In this document: piece by piece, positions 23,687 through 31,702 of the stretch
Position numbering within the stretch: position 1 is the stretch's first letter
How the letters are laid out: the number at the start of each line of letters is the position of its first letter
Source: Novosphingobium sp. SG751A
Lineage (GTDB): Bacteria > Pseudomonadota > Alphaproteobacteria > Sphingomonadales > Sphingomonadaceae
Reading direction: 5' to 3'
Assembly (NCBI RefSeq): GCF_013149295.1
Contig: NZ_JABGCB010000018.1
Location: forward strand, 40,090 to 104,089
DNA length: 64,000 nt
Translations under genes and position numbers: made by a program
The notes under the pieces: generated by a model
Database searches by the model: none
What the model was told of the DNA's origin: nothing
What the model saw: the letters and a program-made list of their open reading frames with translations, nothing else

Positions 23687-25005
23687 CGGCGGCCCTCGAC
23701 ATAATCGTCCAGCAATTCGTGAAAGCGCTGGATGCGCTTTTCCTGCGCGGGCAGGAAACAACCCTTGAAGCCGCGCGAATTGAGGCCCTGCTGCTGGGTC
23801 GTGCCGATCGAGAGATCCTGATCGGCGACAAAGCCCAGCGAGACGCCGTCGCCATAGGTGCTGTGGCGCACCACGGCGTCATGGCGCAGGGGGACGGTGC
23901 CGATGGGCGTGACCACTTCCTTCATGCCCTTGATGGGGGGCATCAGCACCCAATGCTGGAAAATGCACTTTTCAGGGTCGGTGGGATGCGGCTCGGTGCG
24001 CAGGACCTGAAGCTGTTCGGGCGACATGGTGAGCGTCAGATTGGGAAACAGCGTGCAGTGGAAATAGTCCACCAGTTGCTGGTCGGTCATGTCGGCATAC
24101 ATCGTATAGCCGCGTTCCGGGCCAAGGCGGCGCTTCGCCTCGATCACGGCGGCGCGGATATCGCCGGTGTGGCCGTTGTAATCGGCAGGGTCGATGCCCC
24201 ATGCCCGCGCAATATCGTCGAGCGGGGCGGGCACTTCGGCGCTGTGATAATCGGCGCGGGTGGTGGCCTGATGGCCGATCATCCACATAGAATTGTGCCC
24301 GCTCTCATACATCTCGAACAAGGTGGTGGGCAGGCCGTCATTGATGAAGGTCGCCAGTTCGGGATGAATGGTGGGCAGGTGATAGCTCTCGTTGAAATTG
24401 TCGCGGATGATCTTCCAATTGAAATCGGCATCGCATGAGAGTTTGAGCACACGCACCCAGTTGTCGAGGCCGTAATTGGCCAGACGGTCCTGCAAAGGCG
24501 CCATCCATTCACGCAGGGGCGGGACATCATCGTCCATGCACCAGAACACGAAAGGCCCCCATGTCTCGCAGCGCAGCGATGAGAGCTGGACCTTGCCGCA
24601 GGGGTTGCCATCGGGGAAATCATCGGGATCCTGCACCTTGGCCAGCACGCCGTCGGGGGTGAATTGCCACCCGTGATAACCGCAGGTGATGCGCGGCATA
24701 TGCCCCGCATCACCCAGCACCAGCCGGTTGCCGCGATGCGGACATGAATTGTAAAAGGCGCGGATCGTGTCATCACCCTGCCGGACCATGATGACCGATT
24801 CCTTGCCGAAATCATGGCGGATAAAGTCGCCCTCTTCCTCCAGTTCGGCCAGTGAACCGCCAAGGTGCCAGACCTTGGGCCAGAGGTTGGCGTGTTCCTT
24901 CTTCATCCACTCGGGCGAGATATAGCGATCCGCCGTGATCGTATCGCCGCGCACGGCCACATCGAATTCGGGCGAATAGCGCGACTTGTTTTGCTGAATC
25001 GTCAT
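23683..25005 (-). CDS. Rieske non-heme iron oxygenase, alpha subunit
   Basis: This 440-residue protein has Rieske ligands in YNSCPHRGNRL (Cys88, His90) and ITCGYHGWQF (Cys108, His111). The mononuclear iron site is NFNESYHLPTIHPELATF. Its length and FNESYHxxxxHP pattern match large aromatic and terpenoid/steroid Rieske oxygenases. It is followed by a coupled SnoaL-like gene and preceded, 65 bp upstream, by another Rieske alpha gene. The two consecutive alpha subunits may attack different positions of the same skeleton. Electrons probably come from the Rieske ferredoxin encoded at 37178. Confidence 0.93.
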   Translation of the reverse strand: MTIQQNKSRYSPEFDVAVRGDTITADRYISPEWMKKEHANLWPKVWHLGGSLAELEEEGDFIRHDFGKESVIMVRQGDDTIRAFYNSCPHRGNRLVLGDAGHMPRITCGYHGWQFTPDGVLAKVQDPDDFPDGNPCGKVQLSSLRCETWGPFVFWCMDDDVPPLREWMAPLQDRLANYGLDNWVRVLKLSCDADFNWKIIRDNFNESYHLPTIHPELATFINDGLPTTLFEMYESGHNSMWMIGHQATTRADYHSAEVPAPLDDIARAWGIDPADYNGHTGDIRAAVIEAKRRLGPERGYTMYADMTDQQLVDYFHCTLFPNLTLTMSPEQLQVLRTEPHPTDPEKCIFQHWVLMPPIKGMKEVVTPIGTVPLRHDAVVRHSTYGDGVSLGFVADQDLSIGTTQQQGLNSRGFKGCFLPAQEKRIQRFHELLDDYVEGRR

Positions 25006-25070
25006 GGGCTGCTGTGTTCCGTATCCTTGGCCCGGCCGGGGACAGGGCGTTCCAATCGAAAAAGGCGGAT

Positions 25071-26264
25071 TTACATCACCGGTTCGGGCAGGGTGGGATC
25101 ATCCTGCAGATACCAGTTGAGCCATTCGTGGAAATATTGGTTGCCCCGCTCGTTGCGGCCAAAGGTCAGATTGTCATGCGCGCCGCTTTCCAGACCTTTC
25201 TGGATCTCCATGCCGATGACGTAATCTTCCTGATAGGTCACATCGCGGAAGAAATTCATCATGGCCTCAACGCTTTCGCGGTCGGCATCGTCACGGATCG
25301 GATCGCGGCGCAGATAATGCAGGACGGTGCGGTTCCGGTCCGGCGTCGGCCCGGGAAAGAGCTGGGCGACCTGCGTGATTTCCGGGGCCAGAAAGGCCGA
25401 GACATTGGGGAACAGGATCCGCACAAAATCGAAGCCGTTGTTTTCCTGATCACCCCATTGATCGCGGGGGATGTCTTTCAGCGCCTCGGCGATGCGATGC
25501 TGGGGGAAACCGATGCGCATCGAGGGGCCAAAACCTTCATAGAAGGTACGGTTGGAGGGCGTGCGCGGCTCGATGGTGCTGGGGTGGAGCGAGGCGAAGT
25601 GATAGCCTTCGAGATAGCCGTCAAAGGCGATCTTCCAATTGGCCCCTTCGATCACGCGGCTGCCAAGATAGGACCAGTTGGCGAAATCGACCGCCTCGAA
25701 ATCCTCAAGGAAGCCTTGAAAATAGCGGTCGAGATCCATCGGCGCATTGGGCGTGAGGCACACGAAGATCATGCCGCCCCGCTCTTCGCAAGGCAATGCG
25801 CGCAGGGCCAGCCCCGCCTTGTCCACATCGCCAAAGGTCGCAGCTTCCGACAGGCCGATCAGCTTGCCATCCGGCGCATAGGTCCAGCCATGATATTTGC
25901 AGGTGAAGCGCGCGCAATTGCCCCGCCCTTCGGAGGCCACCGGCGCCCCGCGATGCGAACAGACATTGAGAAACGCGCGCACCTTGCCATTCTTGTCGCG
26001 GCTGATCAGCACGGGCAGGCCCATCGCCTCCATCGCCTTGTAATCGCCCGGCTGGGGCATTTCGGCGGTAAAGCCCAGCATCAGCGGCACGCGGCGGAAA
26101 ATCAGCTCCATTTCCGCTTTCCACTGGTCCGGGTCGGTATAGCTGGCCGTGCGCACCCTTGCGGTCGATTGGGCCTGATAGGTGGTCTTGTGTTCCACAT
26201 AATCCAGCATGATTTCCGCAACATCGCCGATTCGCTGGCGGCGGTCCACCTTATGGGTGCTCAT
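25071..26264 (-). CDS. Rieske non-heme iron oxygenase, alpha subunit
   Basis: This 397-residue protein has Rieske ligands in LNVCSHRGAPVA (Cys102, His104) and FTCKYHGWTYAPDG (Cys122, His125). The iron-binding histidines lie in DGYLEGYHFASLHPSTI. The ATG at 26264 has a very strong AGGAGAGGA site 4 bp ahead; the frame is open further upstream but non-homologous. It is the first gene of a three-gene minus-strand operon (Rieske, Rieske, SnoaL-like). The operon is divergent from an acyl-CoA synthetase gene across about 155 bp that carries a direct repeat. Confidence 0.93.
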   Translation of the reverse strand: MSTHKVDRRQRIGDVAEIMLDYVEHKTTYQAQSTARVRTASYTDPDQWKAEMELIFRRVPLMLGFTAEMPQPGDYKAMEAMGLPVLISRDKNGKVRAFLNVCSHRGAPVASEGRGNCARFTCKYHGWTYAPDGKLIGLSEAATFGDVDKAGLALRALPCEERGGMIFVCLTPNAPMDLDRYFQGFLEDFEAVDFANWSYLGSRVIEGANWKIAFDGYLEGYHFASLHPSTIEPRTPSNRTFYEGFGPSMRIGFPQHRIAEALKDIPRDQWGDQENNGFDFVRILFPNVSAFLAPEITQVAQLFPGPTPDRNRTVLHYLRRDPIRDDADRESVEAMMNFFRDVTYQEDYVIGMEIQKGLESGAHDNLTFGRNERGNQYFHEWLNWYLQDDPTLPEPVM

Positions 26265-26325
26265 CAATCCTCTCCTCCCTCGTGCGGGGTTTTCGGGGCT
26301 CAGACTGCCGCAGGCGCAAGAGGCT

Positions 26326-26376
26326 GCCAAGCTGGGACAGGTGACAGGTTCCTCACTCTTTTGCCAAGTGGACAGG
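26326..26376. promoter_or_regulatory. Direct repeat GCCAAG-TGG-ACAGG in a divergent promoter region
   Basis: GCCAAGCTGGGACAGG (26326-26341) recurs as GCCAAGTGGACAGG (26363-26376), about 37 bp later, in the intergenic region between the Rieske operon and the acyl-CoA synthetase gene. A related AGTGGCAGGCCGGG appears at 28963-28980. The 37-bp period puts both copies roughly on one helix face at 3.5 turns. A regulator site is inference. Confidence 0.35.
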
Positions 26377-26420
26377 CCGGGCAGGCGGCCCCAAAAGAGA
26401 CCAAAATGCGAGAGAGGTTC

Positions 26421-28067
26421 ATGGGCGACAGCAATACAATTCCCCGGCTTTGGCCCGATGTGCCCGCGCCGCATCAGCGCGCCTTTGCCGATGGTGGCCT
26501 ATGGCCGACCCGCACGATTGCCGACCGCGCGCAGGATTGGGCGCAGAGCTGGCCCGATGACATATGCCTGATTGACCCGATGGGCGCGATGACGATGGGT
26601 CAGGTGTGGCGCGAAGCGATGGCGCTGGCCTCGGCGCTGCGGGCAAGGGGGCTGGTGCGCGGCGATGTGGTGGCGTTCCAATTGCCCAACTGGCGCGAGG
26701 CGGCGGTGCTGAACATGGCGGCGGCGCTTTCGGGGCTGGTGCTGAACCCGATCGTGCCGATCTATCGCGATGCCGAAATGCGGATCATGCTGGGCGATTG
26801 CCGGGCGCGGGCGATCTTTGTGCCCCATATTTTCCGCAAGCTGGATTACCTTGCCATGGCGCGCCGGGTTCAGGCCGGTCTGCCCGAACTGACGCATATC
26901 TTTACCGTGCGCGGCGAGGGGGGCGATGACTATGCCGCGCTGATCGAGGCGGGCGCAGCTTTGCCCTCTGCCCGCGAAGCCATTGATCCCCAGAGCATCA
27001 GCATGGTGCTTTACACATCAGGCACCACGGGGCGGCCCAAAGGCGTGCTGCACAGCCATGCCACGCTTGGCCGCATCATCGAACAGAGCGCCGCCCATTG
27101 GGGGCTGGGCCGGGGCGATGCGATGTTGATGCCCTCGCCGGTGACGCATGTTTCGGGTTATGCCAATGGCCTTGCCATGCCCTTTGTCGTGGGCACGCAA
27201 ACCGTGCTGATGGAAAGCTGGAATGCGGATGAGGCGCTGGCGCTGATCAACCGCCATCAGGTGGTGGGCACGGTGGCGGCCACGCCCTTTCTGGTCGAAC
27301 TGGCCCATGCGGCGCTGGCAGCGGACGATGCGCTGCCAGCGTTGCGCTTCTTTGCCTGCGGCGGTGCGGCGGTGGCGCCCGAAGTCATCGCACGCGCACG
27401 CAAAGCCTTTGCCCATTGCGCCCCGTTCCGCGTTTTCGGCAGCTCCGAAGTGCCGCTGGTCACCTTTGGCTGGCCCGATGATCCAGACCTTGCCGCCGCC
27501 ACCGACGGGCGCATCGTCGATTATCAGGTGCGCATTGTGGACGAGGCGGGCCATGATCTGCCCGATGGGCGCGAGGGCGAGATTCTGGCGAGGGGTCCGG
27601 CGATGATGGCGGGCTATGCCGATCCGGCGCAGACCGAGGAGGCGATTGATGCGCAGGGCTATTTTCGCACCGGCGATCTGGGCCTGCGCGATGCGCGCGG
27701 CGGGTTGACCATCACCGGGCGCAAGAAGGACCTGATCATCCGGGGCGGCGAAAATATCTCGGCCACCGAGATCGAGCAGGTCTTGCTGACCCATCCCGCC
27801 GTTGCCGATTGCGCGGTGGTGGCCATGCCGCATCCGCGCCTTGGCGAGGGAGTCTGCGCCTATGTCGTCCTGCAGGGCCCGGCGCAGGCCCAAGGTCTGG
27901 CCACGGAACTGGCCGAGCATGTCGCGCAAAGCGGGATGGCGAAGCAGAAGATACCCGAGCGGTTCGAAATGGTCGAAAGCCTGCCGCGCACCGCTTCGGG
28001 CAAGATCCGTAAGGATCGGCTGCGCGAGGATATTGCCCAGCGGATCCGGCAGGAGGCCGGGGGCTGA
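26421..28067 (+). CDS. AMP-forming acyl-CoA synthetase
   Basis: This 548-residue ANL-superfamily ligase carries the phosphate-binding loop LYTSGTTGRPKGVLHSHAT, the adenine motif FRVFGSSEVPLVTFG, GYFRTGDLGLRDARGGLTIT, hinge GRKKDLIIRGGENIS and the C-terminal catalytic lysine in PRTASGKIRKDRL. It converts a carboxylic acid to its CoA thioester at the cost of ATP, feeding the ACAD/aldolase part of the cluster. ATG at 26421 follows GAGAGG; an in-frame ATG at 26406 is possible. The frame stays open far upstream, antisense to the Rieske gene, but that stretch is not coding on this strand. Confidence 0.93.
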   Translation: MGDSNTIPRLWPDVPAPHQRAFADGGLWPTRTIADRAQDWAQSWPDDICLIDPMGAMTMGQVWREAMALASALRARGLVRGDVVAFQLPNWREAAVLNMAAALSGLVLNPIVPIYRDAEMRIMLGDCRARAIFVPHIFRKLDYLAMARRVQAGLPELTHIFTVRGEGGDDYAALIEAGAALPSAREAIDPQSISMVLYTSGTTGRPKGVLHSHATLGRIIEQSAAHWGLGRGDAMLMPSPVTHVSGYANGLAMPFVVGTQTVLMESWNADEALALINRHQVVGTVAATPFLVELAHAALAADDALPALRFFACGGAAVAPEVIARARKAFAHCAPFRVFGSSEVPLVTFGWPDDPDLAAATDGRIVDYQVRIVDEAGHDLPDGREGEILARGPAMMAGYADPAQTEEAIDAQGYFRTGDLGLRDARGGLTITGRKKDLIIRGGENISATEIEQVLLTHPAVADCAVVAMPHPRLGEGVCAYVVLQGPAQAQGLATELAEHVAQSGMAKQKIPERFEMVESLPRTASGKIRKDRLREDIAQRIRQEAGG

Positions 28068-28081
28068 AACTTCCCCCGGCC
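28055..28081. terminator. Hairpin at the convergent 3' ends (terminator-like)
   Basis: The 9-bp stem GGCCGGGGG / CCCCCGGCC spans the stop of the acyl-CoA synthetase and ends 8 bp before the stop of the opposing SDR. There is no T-tract, so intrinsic termination is uncertain. Confidence 0.5.
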
Positions 28082-28088
28082 GTATCCC

Positions 28089-28892
28089 TCATCCCCCTGT
28101 GGCGGCGGCGATGGCTGCGCCCATTTCCTCGCGCGTGGGGTTGCGGCGCAGGGTCAGGCCGCCATTCACCTGAAGGTTCTCGCCGGTCATGAAACATTCG
28201 TCGCTGGCCAGAAACACGGCGGCGGCGGCGATATCATCGCTGGTGCCGATCCGGCCCAGCGGATAGCCCGCCAGGAAGCAGTCAAACAGGCCCGGCACCG
28301 TTTTGGCATCCGCCGTCATCGGCGTTTCGGTCAGGCCCGGCGAAATCGAGTTGGCGCGGATGCCCTCGATGCCAAATTCATGCGCGACACAGCGGATGAC
28401 GTGATCGGTCCCCGCCTTGGTGCCCATATAGGCGGCGTGGTCGTTGAGCATGATCGTGGCGGTGGCGCTGCTGATCTGGATAATCGAGCCGCCGTTGCCG
28501 CCCATGCTGCGCGCCATCTTGCGGATCATGGCCTGAAAGAACTGATAGGGTCCTATATATTGCAGATCGGTCATCCTATCCAGTTCCTCGCGCGTGGTGT
28601 CGAGAAAGGGTTTGAGCAGGCCCCAGCCGGTGGCGTTGACCGCAATGTCCACCCCGCCCATGGCGGCTACGGCGGCATCGGCCATAGCGGCCAGACTCTG
28701 GGCGCTGGTGATGTCGCAAGGCTCCCAGTGACACCCGTTGGCCCCGGCAAAATCGGCCAGCACGCTTTCCTTGCGCCCTGCGACCATCACACTGGCGCCC
28801 TCGTCCAGAAAGCGGCTGGCGATGTGCTGTCCCATGTTGCCTTCGCTGCTGGCGCCCAGAACGATGGCGCGCTTGCCTGTCAATCGGCCCAT
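28089..28892 (-). CDS. SDR-family oxidoreductase (variant glycine motif)
   Basis: This 267-residue SDR has the cofactor motif LGASSEGNMGQHIASRF, a widened glycine motif rather than TGxxxGxG, reminiscent of divergent/FabI-like members. The active site shows IIQISSATATIMLN and HAAYMGTKAGTDHVI (Tyr-Met-Gly-Thr-Lys). It ends FMTGENLQVNGGLTLRRN plus a short tail. GAGGGGAT precedes the ATG. It is divergent from another SDR gene across about 150 bp. It may reduce an enoyl or keto group; the substrate is unknown. Confidence 0.87.
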   Translation of the reverse strand: MGRLTGKRAIVLGASSEGNMGQHIASRFLDEGASVMVAGRKESVLADFAGANGCHWEPCDITSAQSLAAMADAAVAAMGGVDIAVNATGWGLLKPFLDTTREELDRMTDLQYIGPYQFFQAMIRKMARSMGGNGGSIIQISSATATIMLNDHAAYMGTKAGTDHVIRCVAHEFGIEGIRANSISPGLTETPMTADAKTVPGLFDCFLAGYPLGRIGTSDDIAAAAVFLASDECFMTGENLQVNGGLTLRRNPTREEMGAAIAAATGG

Positions 28893-29044
28893 TTTATCCC
28901 CTCGCTTTGTCTTGGTTGCCCCTTGCTATCACACTGGCCTGTCCGCCATTCCTCTCCAAAAGGCGAGTGGCAGGCCGGGGGAGGGATGCGCAAGGTCGCC
29001 CTATCACCGGCGCTGCTGTGGCGCGGCAGAGAGGACTTACGAAC

Positions 29045-29806
29045 ATGGATCTGGGACTGAAGGGCAAAAAGGTCATTCTGACCGGGGGCAGCCGGGGTAT
29101 TGGCCGCGCCAGTGTCGAATTGTTCGCCGCCGAAGGGGCCGATGTCGCTTTCTGTTCGCGCAACGCCGATCAGGTGGCCGAAACCGTCGCCAGCCTCGAA
29201 AAGCATGGCGGCAAGGTGTTCGGTTCGGCCTTTGACATGGAATCGGGCCATGACGCCTATCGCGCATGGCTGGCGGGTGCTGCCGAGGCCTTGGGTGGCT
29301 GCGACATTTTTGTGCCGATGATTTCCACCAGTGGCGCGGGCGCCACCGGCGATTGGCAGAAGGGCCTTGATTATGACATCATGGGCGCGGTCATCGGCGT
29401 GGAGGTGCTCGAAGAGCATCTGGCCGCATCGGGCGCGGGCAGCATTGTCATCACCGCCAGCACGGCGGGGCTGGAAACCTTTATCGTGCCGCAGGGCTAT
29501 AATGCGCTCAAAGGCGCGCTGATCGTCTATGCCGGACAACTCAGCCAGGCGCTGGGGCCAAAAGGCATCCGCGTGAATGCCGTCTCGCCCGGCCCGATCA
29601 AATTCCCCGGCGGCAATTGGGAGGCGATCGAGGGCATGATGCCCGAACTTCATGACGCAACTCTGGCGCAATTCGCGCTGGGCCGTTGGGGCGGGCCAGA
29701 GGAAGTGGCGCGCGCCGTGGTGTTTCTGGCCAGCCCGGCATCCTCCTATACCACGGGCACCAATATCGTGGTCGATGGCGGCTATACCAAACGGGTTCAG
29801 TTCTGA
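29045..29806 (+). CDS. SDR-family oxidoreductase
   Basis: This 253-residue classical SDR starts MDLGLKGKKVILTGGSRGIG, with cofactor motif TGGSRGIGRA. The catalytic Ser lies in SIVITASTAGLE and Tyr/Lys in PQGYNALKGALIVYA. It ends YTTGTNIVVDGGYTKRVQF. AGAGAGGA precedes the ATG at 29045. It converges on a further SDR gene, with a stable hairpin across the junction. Confidence 0.9.
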   Translation: MDLGLKGKKVILTGGSRGIGRASVELFAAEGADVAFCSRNADQVAETVASLEKHGGKVFGSAFDMESGHDAYRAWLAGAAEALGGCDIFVPMISTSGAGATGDWQKGLDYDIMGAVIGVEVLEEHLAASGAGSIVITASTAGLETFIVPQGYNALKGALIVYAGQLSQALGPKGIRVNAVSPGPIKFPGGNWEAIEGMMPELHDATLAQFALGRWGGPEEVARAVVFLASPASSYTTGTNIVVDGGYTKRVQF

Positions 29807-29811
29807 CGGGG

Positions 29812-29845
29812 GGCGGGGCGATCACATCCGGGTCATCGCCCCGCC
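29812..29845. terminator. Hairpin spanning convergent stops
   Basis: The 11-bp stem GGCGGGGCGAT / ATCGCCCCGCC has a 12-base loop. Part of the stem is inside the 3' end of the opposing SDR gene (stop at 29822). It lacks a T-tract but could act as a two-way attenuator or mRNA-stabilising end. Confidence 0.5.
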
Positions 29846-30535
29846 ATCCACCATCCATCCCTGTCCGGTGACAAAGCGCGCATCGTCGCTGAGCAAAAAG
29901 GCGATGACATCGGCAATATCCTCTGGTTGCCCCAGACGGCCGAGCGCGGATTTCTGCTCCCAATGGGTGCGGTATTCGGGCATGGCGGCAAAAGCGGGCG
30001 CGGTCATCGGCGTGTCGATGGCGCCGGGCATCACGCAATTGGCGGTCACGCCATCGGCGCCAAGTTCAACGGCCAGCGCGCGGGTCATGCCCAGCACGGC
30101 ATGTTTGGACGTGCCATAGGCCACCAATCCGGCATCGCCAAAGGCCGATGTGACCGAACCGATGGTGACGATCCGCCCGGCCGGGCTGGCGCGCAAATGG
30201 GGGGCGGCATCGCGGATCAGGCGGAAAACGGCGGTGACATTGACCGCCATCACTTGTTCGAAATAGTCGTCGCTATGGCCCTCCAACGGGCAAAAGGCGC
30301 TGATCCCGGCGCAGGGCACGACGAAATCGAGGCGGCCAAAACGGGCAAGGGCCGCCTCCGTCAAGGTTTTGCCTGCATCTTTGCCGGCAACGTCCATCAG
30401 CAGGTCAACATCGCCCTTCAGGTCCGCTGTCAGCACCTGTGCGCCATCCTCGCGCAATCGCCGGACGGTGGCCGCGCCAATGCCCGATCCCGCACCGGTA
30501 ACGATGCCGCAACGCCCGTTCAGCCGCCCCGCCAT
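29822..30535 (-). CDS. SDR-family oxidoreductase
   Basis: This 237-residue classical SDR has IVTGAGSGIGAATVRRL, DVDLLMDVAGKDAGKTL, VVPCAGISAFCPLEGHS, the catalytic Ser in TIGSVTSAFGDAG and Tyr/Lys in LVAYGTSKHAVLGMTR. It ends FVTGQGWMVDGGAMTRM. ATG at 30535 overlaps the stop of the upstream MDR reductase by 1 bp (TGATG), so the two are translationally coupled and probably act in sequence, for example double-bond reduction followed by keto/hydroxyl conversion. Confidence 0.9.
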   Translation of the reverse strand: MAGRLNGRCGIVTGAGSGIGAATVRRLREDGAQVLTADLKGDVDLLMDVAGKDAGKTLTEAALARFGRLDFVVPCAGISAFCPLEGHSDDYFEQVMAVNVTAVFRLIRDAAPHLRASPAGRIVTIGSVTSAFGDAGLVAYGTSKHAVLGMTRALAVELGADGVTANCVMPGAIDTPMTAPAFAAMPEYRTHWEQKSALGRLGQPEDIADVIAFLLSDDARFVTGQGWMVDGGAMTRM

Positions 30536-31554
30536 CAATCGACCTCGAGCACCAGTTTGCCGGTATTGGCCCCGGTGAACAGGCGCATGAAGGCATCATA
30601 GGCATTGTCCAGCCCGAACTGGATATCCTCGTCCACGCGCAATTTGCCCTCGGCAATCCATTGGGCGATTTGCGCGCCGCCCTCGGCAAAGCGGGGAACA
30701 TAGGCGGCGATCAAAAAGCCCTTGATAGTGGCCTGTTTGACGATCACCTGCCACAGGTTGCGCATGCCGACCTTTTCGGCGCTGTTATACTCGCTGATAA
30801 GCCCGCAAAGCACGACGCGGGCACGCAGCGCGAGGTTGAGCATGGCGGCGTCCATCACCTCGCCGCCGACATTTTCAAACAGGATGTCAATGCCTTGCGG
30901 CGCGGCCTCGGCGATTTCCGCCGCGATTTGGGTCTGCGATTTGCCTTTGTAATCAATGGCCGCATCAAAGCCGTAATCGTCCACCAGACGGCGGCATTTT
31001 TCCGCGCCGCCCGCAATGCCGATCACCCGCATCCCCATGATCTTGCCGATCTGGCCCACCATCGAACCGACCGCGCCTGCCGCCCCTGTCACCAGCAATG
31101 TTTCGCCCGCCTTGGGCTGTCCGGCATCAAGCAGGCCAAAATAGGCCGTCAGCCCGACCGCGCCCACGGCCGAAAGATAGCGCGAGGGGCGGTCGACAAT
31201 GCCCACATCGATCCGGCTGGTGAAGCCGCCGGGCAACACTATCGAGAAATCTTCAATCGCATTGAGCCCCAGCACCCAGTCGCCGGGCGCAAAATCGGGA
31301 TTGCGCGATTCCTCCACCACGCCCACGGTTGTTGCGCGCACCGGATCACCCAGCGCGATAGGCGGCATGTAGCTGGGCGCATCATCCATCCATCCGCGCT
31401 GGGCCGGATCGAGCGAAATGAAGCGGTTGCGCACCACCATGCCGCCTTCAGGCGCATGAGGCACCGCTTCGCGCACCAGTTGAAAATCATCGCGGGCAGG
31501 CGTGCCGACGGGGCGCTTTACCAGCAGAAATCGGCGGTTTTCAGTATCGGGCAT
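30535..31554 (-). CDS. MDR-family NADP-dependent ene-reductase-like protein (PTGR/CurA type)
   Basis: This 339-residue zinc-free MDR protein is of the prostaglandin-reductase/leukotriene dehydrogenase group. It has NRFISLDPAQRGWMDDAPSY, the nucleotide motif VTGAAGAVGSMVGQIGK, GIAGGAEKCRRLV, DILFENVGGEVMDA and C-terminal MRLFTGANTGKLVLEVD. This group reduces the C=C bond of enones with NADPH. It is the first gene of a two-gene unit with the coupled SDR and diverges from a TonB-dependent receptor gene across 148 bp. Confidence 0.88.
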   Translation of the reverse strand: MPDTENRRFLLVKRPVGTPARDDFQLVREAVPHAPEGGMVVRNRFISLDPAQRGWMDDAPSYMPPIALGDPVRATTVGVVEESRNPDFAPGDWVLGLNAIEDFSIVLPGGFTSRIDVGIVDRPSRYLSAVGAVGLTAYFGLLDAGQPKAGETLLVTGAAGAVGSMVGQIGKIMGMRVIGIAGGAEKCRRLVDDYGFDAAIDYKGKSQTQIAAEIAEAAPQGIDILFENVGGEVMDAAMLNLALRARVVLCGLISEYNSAEKVGMRNLWQVIVKQATIKGFLIAAYVPRFAEGGAQIAQWIAEGKLRVDEDIQFGLDNAYDAFMRLFTGANTGKLVLEVD

Positions 31555-31702
31555 GGGTCATCCTCTCTCTGGCGGGAATGTGAACCAAACGCGTCTGCAT
31601 GCACCTATGATTTGTTGCAGTAGGTTCGTCTGCCTTCCCAAGCTTAGTTTGCACCAGAAGGAAAGGGGCATACCCCTTCGACAATCCACGGAGAGGAAGG
31701 AC

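Noticed and set aside
25014..26405. Long upstream extension of the acyl-CoA synthetase frame
   Set aside because: It runs antisense to a Rieske oxygenase gene with clear motifs. The synthetase family begins near 26406-26421, where ribosome-site-like sequences lie.
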